DNA of 64,000 nt from Unio delphinus (taxonomy: Eukaryota > Mollusca > Bivalvia > Unionida > Unionidae), in assembly GCA_029339505.1 (NCBI GenBank), contig JAQISU010000096.1:5317501-5381500 (forward strand). The letters run 5' to 3'. The notes under the pieces were generated by a model. The model had not been told where the DNA came from. It saw only the letters and a program-made list of their open reading frames with translations, and made no database searches. Each line of letters opens with the position of its first letter. Positions within the stretch are counted from its first letter, which is position 1. Made by a program: the position numbers and the translations under genes. Shown one piece after another: positions 24,311-34,375 of the stretch.

Positions 24311-25035
24311 AAACCAATTTTCTTCTTTCAGTCAGTGACCTTCACCTCTGACCTTTTGATCGTAAAATTATTAGTTTCTCCCTAACTCCAAGTGAAAGAC
24401 ATCCACATATATAGTCTGGTCCTGGCTGTGATGTAGAACTACTGGTATTGTACAAAAACCATGTTTCTTCTGTCAGTTATAATGACCTGATCCTTTGACT
24501 TTCTGATGCCCAAGTGCTTGCCATCCACAAAATCTGGTAACTGTAGGCAATGAAGAACAAGTTATGCATAAACCATTCTCTTTTTAAAAGTGAGAGCAAC
24601 TTTGACCTTTAGTCTCCAATATCAGTAAGCTTCTCCAGTATCTGAAGAATGTGCAACTAATAATGTTTGGTAACTGTTGATGGCAGACTGATACTTTTGT
24701 GTTGAAATCATATTCTTCTTTTAAAAAAGTGACCTTGACATTAGAATCCTAATTTTGAAAGGTTCTTTCCATATCCCAAAAGCAATCCATCAATAAACTT
24801 TAGTAATGGTAGATGATGATCTGATCAAATTGCTTAGAAACCATTTTCTGCTCTAAGTCAGAGCAACCTTGACCTTTGAGCTTTTGACCATGAAATCAAT
24901 ACAGTTCCTCCTAACCTCAAGTGCAAGCTATCTGCAAACTTTGTTTACTGTTGATCATTTTGATGATGGACAACTCAAACTTTTGTGCAGACATAAATTG
25001 GTAACAGGAAAATGGATAGACAGACAACATTACAA
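24311..25035. repeat. Degenerate GACCTTGACC-type tandem repeat, about 4 units
   Basis: Each unit carries GTGACCTTCACCTCTGACC or GCAACCTTGACCTTTGAGC, then a TTTTGACC/ATG segment, CTCCTAACYYCAAGTGCAAG, and an AAACCATTTTCT segment. The array ends in GGAAAATGGATAGACAGACA. This is the form taken by a family I know to be widespread in molluscan genomes, usually closing in GGACGGACAGAC-like tails. It supports the organism call. Confidence 0.7.
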
Positions 25036-26111
25036 AAAAATACACTCCATCTTATGCTGGCTATATAAAAGACACAATATACAAGTTTACAAGATTATGT
25101 GAAGGATGTAATGAATGACAGATGGCTGGACACAAGGAATCCAATAAAAAAAATCTGGAATTACTTACAATATAAAACATCTGTAAAAGCAACTATTCAT
25201 TTATGACATCTCGAGTCCTAACAATTTTCCACTTTCCTCCATTTTGCATTTTGATAATAAGTTATTGGCAACTGTAGAACTATCCTATCTGAATGAATAT
25301 TTACACAAGTATATATTGGGAATTGATAAATGACGTTTGGGACTAGTGTCTGATTTATGATATCCTCAAGCTTGTAGATGGTGTTTACCTTGGCACAGAG
25401 TAAAGAATTAGTGTCATGTGTTGAAAGCTTTAAATGAAATATGTGTTGATATGAAAGTGAAAAGACATTCGGCCATCTTCAATCAGATGATCTAGTGCCA
25501 ACTTTCTATTCTCAACAAATCCACTGATTTTAAACTCTACAAGAGACCCAAATGGGCCTATGATTGCTCCTGACTGACACATGCCTAATAACCAAATGCA
25601 CCAAGAAATATGGGTCAGTAAGATGCTTTCTGTCAATTTCTTCCAATGTAGTTGATTTAAATCAAGTTTTGGTAGGGCAAAACTTAACTTTTTTATCACT
25701 GTTCTTGGTGCTATTTCCCAGTCCAAGGTGACTTCCATCCTCCAACTGGTATTTGGATATCTTGTTAAAATAGAAACTTAGTCCCAGTCTGATACATTAG
25801 TACCATTATTTGGATACAGTCCTTGAATTAGACAAGAACTTAATTTACATAAAGGACATAAAGAGCAAGGCAGAGAGAAGGAATCTGTTAATAATAACAG
25901 CTAAGTAATACAAGCTTAAAGTAAGTTTGACCCTCAAAACTACATTTTAATACTGTAGTAGGAATAGACCTCCCATATTGTTACTCTGCTGACCTTTCTA
26001 GCCAGTAAAGAAGCTGATGCCTCCATGACTTGCTGCCAGAGTGAAAATATTGTCTGCAGTTTGATCTTTACTACTGACTGAAGGTAGACTAATGGGCTGA
26101 GACAATCAGCC

Positions 26112-26113
<2 letters not shown>
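25036..26113. other. Noncoding stretch
   Basis: No supported feature on either strand. Confidence 0.45.
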
Positions 26114-26178
<65 letters not shown>

Positions 26179-26211
26179 CCTCCCCCTCCCTCCCTCCCTC
26201 CCTCCCTCCCT
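26114..26211. repeat. (CT)n then (CCCT)n microsatellite
   Basis: About 30 CT units followed by about 35 bases of CCCT-type repeats, giving a pure polypyrimidine strand of nearly 100 bases. Such mirror-symmetric polypurine/polypyrimidine tracts can form triplexes. Confidence 0.95.
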
Positions 26212-26942
26212 GCCTGATAATACTGCTGAGATGACATACTTTATTTTGCTTAAAAATGTTTTTGAAACTGGAGTAGAATATACCTCAATATGTGACTTAA
26301 AGTTGTTTTATGTTTTTCATGTACACTACTACCCTTATAAAAATGCAATCCTAAATCAAGCTTGGATGAGCTTGTGATAGCTCGTAGCACGCTTCTTACA
26401 ATCTTAACTGTAGCTCGCAGACTACATGGCAGCTTGCACTGAGCTCGTAGAAGTAATTTGGCTACATTCAAGTAAAGTTGCTCATACGATCTTGCTAGCA
26501 AACCCTACACATAAATTTATTATCTATAAAATGGATATGGTGAAAAATTAAATTACTAGAAAACGTAACATTTTGTGTATAAAATCATAATTTGCATATC
26601 AAAACATTGATCTTGACTTGTTTTGAAAAAGGTATTGAATTTCCACTTCTGATTGTTATTTGCTAGGTCGTCTAGTTGGCCACCCCTGGTAAAATAATAA
26701 TAATAATGACTTAATTAAAAGAAGCTCATTTGGTTAGGCCTTCCCTCTACATTCACATTTGTACATGTAGAAATATACATATATGATACACAGATTTTTA
26801 CAAGATGAGGTGTCTTTAGACAACAAATGTGCTATTAAAACTAGATAATTGATCTATTGCAACAATAAAATATGTACAAAGCTTTAAGGATAAGTACATA
26901 CAGGATTCATACAAAAAGTAGTAGTGAAAATGTGTATAATAT

Positions 26943-26975
<33 letters not shown>

Positions 26976-27929
26976 GGTTTATGTCTTCTATTTTGGTGTA
27001 CATGTCTGCATGGTCCAGACTTACTATATGAATGTATATTTATCAATCATATTAAATAGAATTGGGAGGCACACAAGCAAAAGCAGTGTTCTTGCCATCA
27101 TTTAATTGGATATACACACACAAGTCTTTGATATTTGTAATTGGAACCATTTTGTACTGCACATACTTAAGATTTCAAAGGGAATATATTAACAGGATTT
27201 TCATCAATCATGCCATTTTCCATTGAAACGTCAGTATTATTTCTCAGTTCCCTTAATAACTGCATAATATTGTGCTTGACACAAACAATCAGTGGTACAA
27301 TTTCTGTGACACTGTGTATAGACTTCAATAAGTTTCTCAACATGGCCAAATTTTCTAGTTTCATCATTTTCATAGAAAATAATAGTGTAGGAGTTTCGTT
27401 TTGAAACTGCAGAATACTGTAAAGATTGAAACAGAATTCCATTTTTATACATCTGTAGAAACAAAGCACTCTATTAGGTTCATTAATGCCAAGGAATGAA
27501 GTTAAAATGTTGAGCTGTTCATCTGAAAGTGTGTATTACTCGCCTGTCTATAACACCAATACCAGTTTTTTCCTCCATATTTTGAACCAGATTACAGGTG
27601 TACGTTTTTTGTGCAAAAAATATTTTTTTAATTTAAAAACAAAAATTAATTGCAATATTCAGTTTAGAACGGGCACTCTGTTCCATTATGATAGAAATGT
27701 ATCGCATGTATATAGGAATACAGTTCTTCAATATGATTGATTCATTCGAAATCGAGGCTACCATGCCTGTATTTACCCGCCATATTGGATTTTGCAACAG
27801 TTACCGCTGTCACTGTATCTCAACTTCGTAATATGCAACTTCTAATCATGTTGAATAGGAAAGAAGAATAATTCAGAATTTTATCCATGAAAGACAAGAA
27901 AATAGCTGGAATGACAATTGTGCCTTCCT

Positions 27930-28050
27930 GTTTAGATTTGCGAAACAATCTGGTAAAGGAGAAAACTACATTTTGCAAATTGTGTAATGTGATTTTGCTA
28001 CTGGGCATGCAATACAAGAGCACGAAAAACATAATAAACATCAGCTTGCT
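27930..28050 (+). pseudogene. Broken zinc-finger-like (transposase?) remnant
   Basis: The plus strand encodes TTFCKLCNVILLLG and then, after a one-base frame change, HAIQEHEKHNKHQ. The Cys-x2-Cys ... His-x4-His-x2-His arrangement resembles the N-terminal zinc fingers of domesticated and mobile transposases. It lies inside the inverted-repeat element, which suggests it is what remains of that element's protein. The rest of any protein is not readable. Confidence 0.35.
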
Positions 28051-28749
28051 GCTTCATCCGGTGTTTTTCAACAGATTACATCAAGGAGCACTGTGAAGAC
28101 AGTGAGGCATCAGAAACTTTGAAGGAGTTCAACAGTATAATCAACAGCAAGTGTCACTGTGGCACAGCTAGACGTTATCTATATGAAATGTACTGATTTT
28201 AAAGACATTTTACTTCAAAACAGCTTACAAGTTGGATTTATCAAGATATTTGAAAAGTTATGTGATCTTAAGTTTGCAGTACATTCGTTTATTTTAATTG
28301 TATTAGATTCAAAAAACTAATTTTGTTGTTTTTAACACAATCATTAAGCATGGAAATTTCATTTTCCATTTATGACAATTACTTTTAGAGACGTTGGTTC
28401 ATTGAGCACTGTGGATAGAGATAGGCATCACCAGCTATGAATGAATATCATCAACAGCAAGTGCGGACTGCCAGATGTTCTCAAAATAAATTGACCATCC
28501 ATATAGTACATATGCACAAATCTGGCAAAGAATGGCCCCCTTCCCCCCCCATGCATACTTATTAAGACATGCCCCACCTGTGTACATATTCTAGATGCCA
28601 AGAGTAAGATTTAAGTTTTGTTTCATAATTTGTATTGCGTTGCATTTGGTGAGAGATCACTGTATTTATTTATATGAAGCTTGATCTTCCCCACTGATCA
28701 ACCAGGGACTGCAAAGTTTGCTGTATAAAGGTCTCAATGGAAGTTTGAC

Positions 28750-29165
28750 TAGCTAACCACAAGCTTGTATTGAACCTGTTACAATCATTGCGAGCTTGCT
28801 ACTTTGCACGTACGAGCTCGTGCTAAACCTGCAATGAGAATACAAGTTCGTTACGTGCTATCAACCATCTAGTACAAACTGGTTCACAGCCCGTGAAGAG
28901 CTTGTATGCTCATTGCGAGCTCGCGCGTGCTAGTTGGTTGACAGAGCCTCACGAGCTTGCGTGCTGATTGCTAGCTGGCGCTAGCAAAATTGCAGTGAGC
29001 TTGCTATATGCACGCATCGAGCACATTTAATGCTCGTACGAGCCTGCCACGACTTCATAATCGTTCCAAATCCGACCTCTACATGCAATACAGCAAAGTC
29101 ATGGGCTCGCACGTGCGAAGTTGCAGCGAGCTCGTATTCTGTCTTGAAATAAGCTCGTGATTTTT
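28750..29165. repeat. Subterminal GAGCTCG/GCTCG repeat array
   Basis: More than a dozen copies of GAGCTYG or its complement, often paired with GCACGTACGAG-like or TGCAA words, alternate in both orientations over about 400 bp. The shorter left counterpart at 26360-26500 carries the same words (AGCTCGTAG, GAGCTCGTAG). Confidence 0.65.
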
Positions 29166-29176
29166 AAAAGGGTAGT

Positions 29177-29560
29177 TTCATCACTAGCAGAAAAGGTATG
29201 GGATATAATGGGTATAAGATTATGTCCAGACTATTCCAAGATATTGTCATATATAGGTTTAGAAGAATAGGGGAAAAAGATAGTCTGAGTATAGCAATTA
29301 ATACAACAAAAAAGAAAAAAAACATTTTACTTTTTTTTCCTTTTCAAAAAAACATTGTTTGAACAATTTAGACATGACTGCTATGCATCTGCATCGAGTA
29401 AATACAACAAAATGCACACTGCTCATTTATAAGCACAACTTTTAGTGTATTAAATCTCTCTTTTTGTACCAAATGGTGTCTAATTTATGCAAATCTCAGA
29501 AGTACACATCGTAGCTGGAAAATTGATCATGGTCGATAAATCATTTTATATGAGCTGGGC
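29177..29560. other. Noncoding stretch
   Basis: No feature recognised apart from A- and T-runs near 29300-29350. Confidence 0.45.
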
Positions 29561-29599
29561 ATGAAGATGAAGAATCTGTGTATCAATGTGCAAGATGAA

Positions 29600-29895
29600 C
29601 CCTCTGTGCTGCAACTGCAGACCATGCCTCAACAGTAACTTCCTGGGGCATGCAACAACTGGTTGAAGAGATCAAGGAACCATGACTGCTGGAAACAAAA
29701 GTAAGCTATCAGGATGAGCCATAGAGTTGACATCTAGACTGTTGTGCAATGGGAACAATCTGTGCAACAACAGCAGATCCCTCTTCCACAAAGATTCCCT
29801 GGGGGCATGCAACAATGGATCCATAGAATATGAAACCATGACCACTTGGGCCACTGCAATAATATCAGGATCAGTCATGAAGTAGACATCTTGAT
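29600..29895. repeat. Imperfect tandem duplication of about 155 bp, GC-richer
   Basis: TCCTGGGGCATGCAACAACTGG near 29641 matches CCCTGGGGGCATGCAACAATGG about 155 bp later. The ends CTATCAGGATGAGCCATAG...GACATCT and ATATCAGGATCAGTCATGA...GACATCT also align. Words such as CAGATCCCTC and GAAGAATSTGTG recur near 34170-34270. An open frame of about 68 codons on the minus strand is not supported as coding. Confidence 0.55.
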
Positions 29896-29940
29896 TTGAG
29901 AATTTAATGTTACCTGGGTACTGTATTATACTTCTTTTTA

Positions 29941-30069
29941 AGTCCAGTCCAACTGCAAGCTACACAAACCCTGCTCTGCTGTAGGTCTGGGTCTGTGCAC
30001 TTTGTTAGGAGTAATCAGTAGATCAAATAGCATAGGCCAAGATATGCAGGCACATTATGCTTTGGCAGA
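29941..30069 (+). repeat. U1 dispersed repeat copy joined to an L2 LINE
   Basis: Runs from AAGTCCAGTCCAACTGCAAG through GTCTGGGTCTGTGCACTTTG, GTTAGGAGTAATCAGTAGA and GGCACATTATGCTTTGGCAG. Immediately after it the reading switches to L2 coding sequence (CACCTCTCTCTCATTTGCGG). Confidence 0.6.
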
Positions 30070-31070
30070 ACACCTCTCTCTCATTTGCGGAATTCCTATC
30101 ATTTTTCAAAACTGCCATTGTAAAGCCTCTGCTGAAGAAACCAACACTTGACCATAATGATTTAAAGAACTATACAGCCCAGTTTCTAATCTCCTGTTCA
30201 TATAAAAAAATCTTACAAAAAGTTATTCTAACCCAACTTGTATCTCATCTTAATTCAAATAGTCTTTTTAGCAATGTACAGTCTGCATATCGTCCTTGCC
30301 ACAGTACTGAAACTACTCTTCTGAAAGTAGTTAATGATATTATCTCTGCTTTAGATAGTAAAAAGATTACAGTCCTCACCTTCCTTGATTTGTCTGCAGC
30401 ATTTGACACAAAGACCAAGATATATTTCTTCACCATCTCCAGCATGTATTTGGCATTCACAATACAGCCTTACTGTATTACTAAGTACTACTTAGTTAAC
30501 AGGACACAAGATGTATCTGCAAATAGAATACAATCCAGCCCAGTTGATCTATGTTCCACAGGGGTCTGTTGTTTGACATGTTTTCTTTATTCTATACACT
30601 TAGTCGCTATCAGGACCCCGAGTGGCAGAGTTGTCTAAAGCGCTCTCTGTTATGGATCACTGACATCTCACCTTTGTCTGCGTGGGTTCAAGTCTCAGAT
30701 TCAGTCAATGTGGGTATGTGAGAAAGCTTGCCAGTAGCTTCTTGTGGGTCGGTGGTTCTTTCCGAGGTTTTCCCCAGGTTCTTCCTCCACTATTAATACT
30801 GGCTGCCATGTATAGCCTATCATGTGCTGAAAAACGGAGTTAAACCCTACTACAACAACAACAAATTAGCTGCTCTCAAGTATCATATATCATCCAGTGT
30901 CTCACCAATCCTACGCTGATGACACCAAAATATACAAATCTAGCCACCCAACTGAAGTTGATGCTACCACCCAAGGAGTTGAGAGGTGCATTTCTGATGT
31001 GAAATCATGCATGACCTGTAACAAGCTGCAGATGAATGGTGATAAAACTGAGACCATTCTTGTGCTATAT
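30070..31070 (+). mobile_element. L2-like LINE reverse transcriptase fragment, broken, with SINE insertion
   Basis: The plus-strand reading holds the reverse-transcriptase signatures of the CR1/L2 group: FFKTAIVKPLLKKPTLDHND, QSAYRPCHSTETTLLKVVND, LTFLDLSAAFDT and, beyond the SINE, the catalytic box YADD (30912-30923) followed by CISDVKSCMTCNKLQMNGDK. A frameshift follows the SAAFDT motif, and a SINE sits at 30613-30865. Similarity stops near 31070, before the C-terminal part. It is a dead copy: the part of ORF2 before the RT core, the endonuclease and the 3' end are absent. Confidence 0.85.
30613..30865 (+). mobile_element. SINE S1, copy 5, inside the L2 LINE
   Basis: Full-length arrangement: GGACCCCGAGTGGCAGAG head, B box GGGTTCAAGTC, CTTGCCAGTAGCTTCTTG, GGTTCTTCCTCCACTATTAA, TATAGCCTATCATGTGCTG, GTTAAACCC and a CAA tail. 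Flanking direct repeats TTAGTCGCTATCA (30600-30612) and TTAGCTGCTCTCA (30866-30878) agree at 10 of 13 positions, a diverged target duplication. Confidence 0.88.
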
Positions 31071-31089
31071 AATCATATGTGTATTTTGT

Positions 31090-33050
31090 CATATATTATT
31101 GTCATATATTAATAACTCCTTCTTGAAATAATGACAATAAAAGAATAGAAATGTAAGGTTCATTCGAAGCTACACTCTTGTATGATTAACCCTTATTTAT
31201 TAGTGCTAAAATTTCCCTCCAAGGCACCATTAGGGTGCATAACAAAGCTCAGAGAAATAAGAATCAGTATGCATATTTTAAACTGAGTGCATTCCATGTT
31301 TAAAGAATAGAATATTCTTATTGTCAAAGAAGCACAAGACAATTGGTTTCATTGGCTGACAGTATTGCCTCACTGAATTTGATTAGCTTGAGCATGAATT
31401 GTAAGTACATGTATATGATCCAAGATCATTGGTAGGAAATGTAAATAAACAAGAAAGATGACATCTTCATTGAAAACATTACTGCATTTTTCTATAAAGT
31501 AATGTACAGAGGGGCAAATTTGTAAACTCAATTATCCACAATAAATTCTGGAGGGATATAGTTACTCAATCATAAAGAATTTGCATCCGAACATGGAAGG
31601 CTTGTGACCGGTGTTGCTCATATTATGATCATGAATGCCTGGGCAAATGATTTATTAATTTCTTCAATAAATATTCACTTTCAAAGTATTATATGTATAT
31701 ACTTTAAATCAGTCACTATTAATTCAAACTATAGCATGGTTTGTAAATTTCTTTGCCATATAAAAATAACTATGACCTGAATAGTGGGCATGTTCTTGAA
31801 CAATGATATTGTAGAAATTTGTGCTACAGTCTCACTCTATAATGACCAATTTAAAGTATGTCATATTGGAAAAGTGAATATATGTTTTAAAAAAACTAAT
31901 AAATCCATGACACGAGTGCCCGTGATAATCATATGTGTTTAAATTCCTTCAACAAACAAGATACAGGTAAAGGTATTTGTAACCCACATTTTTTATGTAA
32001 ATGACCCCACATTTCAAACTGCTAGGGACTACTGGGACCCACCTGATCCACTTCTAGTGTGTGTATGTATGATTTGGATTATAACATAGCTTTAAAAAAA
32101 ATATCATATGATGTCTTTAGTGTAGTAGTTTGTAGCGATGCCTATCAATGGGGCATCATGTTGCAGACATGTAGTATCATGTCCTACCCTGTCCCATTAT
32201 TCTGACATCAAGCTGACCAGTCCTAACACAAACCTCTTAATACTGAATGCCTAGTTTGGCAGATGATAGTACCATTTGTACAAGTCTTTGATATGACTTG
32301 GCCAGTATTGATCCTGCAAACTCCCACATGTGACGCTTTAGCCATTTCTAAAATGAACACTGAAACTTCAACTCATCTGAACCTACCGATGGAGGCCTTA
32401 TTTGCTATTAAAAATGAATGGGGGAATCGGAATGTATTAGTTTATACATTTTCTCTGCAATAGAGTGCAAAATACCCAGGGAGGGGGGGATATGGAATTT
32501 TCTTAATCTGATGGATGTCTTTTGACTAATACAGCAGATGGTAGTTTTCTTTGACATTTTTGTTGTTTGTTTACTATTTTTCAAAGGTATTTCAGGGCTG
32601 GAAATATTTTAAAGCAATTAAATGGTTGGTCCATAATGTACTTTTACATTTTCCACAAATTGTGATGGCAGTAGCTACAGTACCATATAAATCAATTTAG
32701 GCAAACTTTGAATTTCATCATTACACATTATAACCCCTCCATGAAAAGCCTGTGACAAAGACAAGTCATTTCTGGTTGGTGTAGCAATTTGAAAACTTGA
32801 ATCTATTCTGTTTTCTAAGTAGACACAAATGTCCTATGCTTTTAATAAAAAAAAAATCTGGGGTTTTGAGTGAATAAAAATAAAATTTAAATATATTCAA
32901 ATTCACATGCAAAAATGAAATACAAGATACACAATATTCTTGAAGGAACACATGTTGAAACTGCTTGTAATGTTTTTAACAATCTTTGAAAGGTTACACC
33001 ATATTATCATATACAAAGTATTCTGATAAAAACTAAATAATACAACTTTC
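31090..33050. other. AT-rich noncoding stretch
   Basis: No supported gene or repeat boundary. Confidence 0.45.
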
Positions 33051-33052
33051 TT

Positions 33053-33270
33053 TAAGGCGAAGTAGCAATAACAAGGTTTTCAATATGCCATTTGGATGTT
33101 GCATCAACACCACCTTCATTTAAGACCATTTTAGGGTGAAGTAAAAAAGTACAGGGTCTTGTTGTGAAAACCTCATGCTGATACAATTTTCTGTTTAGGA
33201 GATTAGATAAAACAAAGATTTTCATGAGAGCAGTCATGGTGGTCATCCTGAATGTCATATCAATGATTAC
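33053..33270. repeat. R145 dispersed repeat, array III (about 1.5 units)
   Basis: Contains GTAGCAATAACAAGGTTTTC, CACCACCTTCATTTAAGACC, TGTGAAAACCTCATGCTGAT and GATTTTCATGAGAGCAGTCA, in the same order as in the other arrays. Confidence 0.6.
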
Positions 33271-33461
33271 TCAAGACATCAGAGCAGGGTGGGAGGAGTG
33301 CATTCAGCAATAGTAGCAGGTTAAGTATTGTATAAATAAAATTACTTTTACCCCCCATCCCAAATTTTTCTTTTTACAAGTCATGAAACATAACTGAATA
33401 TGTCTGATAGGTAGGATAGGCTGATGACTATGATCAAAAACAGAAACTGAGTTGTACTCAC

Positions 33462-33522
33462 CATCCATCTGTAGTAGGTTGATGTCTCTCTGAGTCACAT
33501 GTTGTGCCGTAACAATGGGCCC
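33462..33522 (-). CDS. Predicted 61-bp internal exon of the minus-strand gene
   Basis: On the minus strand, the acceptor TTTTTGTTTCTCCCAG is followed by 61 bases of clearly higher G+C (about half), closing at a strong donor GATG|GTGAGTAC. In phase 0 it encodes GPIVTAQHVTQRDINLLQMD and leaves one base (G). That base plus the first two of exon 3201-3473 gives GAA (Glu), keeping the frame open. It also accepts the phase-0 end of the exon at 51027-51061. The flanking introns would be about 17.5 and 30 kb. No known domain recognised; the alternative phase starting with two bases is also open, so the frame rests on the junctions. Confidence 0.5.
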
Positions 33523-33539
33523 CTGGGAGAAACAAAAAC

Positions 33540-33722
33540 ATGAGATGTGTTGCAGTGCTCTACCTCACTAATGGGTCAGAGTAAACTGCTGATGTGGTGA
33601 ACAATCTCCTACATGGGCGGGTGCTACCCATGGTTGTAGTGCTCCACATCCCTAAACGAAGGGTGCAACCCGCTGTCGCAGTATTCTACTTCCCTAAGCA
33701 GAGGGTGCAACCCACTGTAAAT
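33540..33722. repeat. 42-bp degenerate tandem repeat
   Basis: Units contain GGGTGCWACCCRYKG, GTAGTGCTCCACATCCCTAA or GCAGTATTCTACTTCCCTAA, and repeat at about 42 bp. It is best preserved from 33618 to 33715. It lies just upstream, in gene sense, of the 61-bp exon. Confidence 0.6.
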
Positions 33723-34119
33723 CAGATACAGCTGATGTCAACAAACAGGGCATGACTCTTGCTTCTTCAACTCGCAGAAGCTAGAACAAGTAGGAACACA
33801 ATTTGAGTGTGATGTTTTGAAAAGAAGCTTCACTCAATGGTTCTCACAGGGCTAATAGTTAATACATGTAACTATATAACACAAAAAAAGGTCTCTGGAG
33901 CTCAAAATACTTATAGGATCATCAAGGGGTAAATCTGAACCAATTATGTGCCCTGAGAGAGTTTTAGTGTGTTGGAGATGCCAACTCGATAGCCCTTAAT
34001 AGCGGATACCAAATATCTTTTGGTGTTAAAAAATGAACAGAGGGGCAGATAGAATCAACAAGTGCCTATTGCACCAATCACAGAAGATTCTCCAAATGGC
34101 AACATATACCATGGATGCA

Positions 34120-34375
34120 GAAGCTATCCTGGGCTCAGTGATGCAACTGGCAACTCAGCCTAAAAACTTGGCTTGAGACAAGCCAGGTGTGAAGGTGAAG
34201 AATGTGTGGGCTGTTGTAGAAGAGGAGACACTCCCATGGTGTTGCTACAGGAGATCCCTCTGGTGAGCTAGAGACCTGAGTTGATTGCAGAATATGTGGT
34301 AGCAGTCTGCAGACAGGAAGGGATAAGTGAATAGGTGAGCCCACTGGAATCTGGATCAAGACCGCTTTTTCATGA
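34120..34375. other. GC-richer segment of unknown nature
   Basis: Base composition is unlike the surroundings and it shares words (GTGAAGAATGTGTGGGCTG, GGAGATCCCTCTGG) with the duplicated block near 29.6-29.9 kb. Both strands have short open frames without splice support. It could be a fragment of an unrecognised transposon, or exonic. Confidence 0.3.

Larger units (their letters stand above)
26328..29176. mobile_element. Candidate DNA transposon with 17-bp inverted termini and GAGCTCG-rich ends
   Basis: The left end ACTACCCTTATAAAAAT (26328-26344) pairs with the right end, whose reverse complement starts ACTACCCTTTTAAAAATC; 16 of 17 match. Both flanks just inside (26360-26500 and 28750-29160) are packed with short words such as AGCTCGTAG, CGAGCTCG and GCACGTACGAGC, far richer in CpG than the rest of the window. 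Subterminal repeat arrays of this sort are typical of several DNA transposon superfamilies, where they bind the transposase. The interior of about 2.2 kb has no intact ORF but holds a zinc-finger-like remnant at 27930-28050. I saw no convincing target duplication, so the superfamily is undecided. Confidence 0.55.

Noticed and set aside
25167..25178. 12-nt microexon-like segment with good acceptor and donor on the minus strand
   Set aside because: In the required phase it creates TAA at the next junction, and a 12-base span between chance sites is expected in 64 kb.
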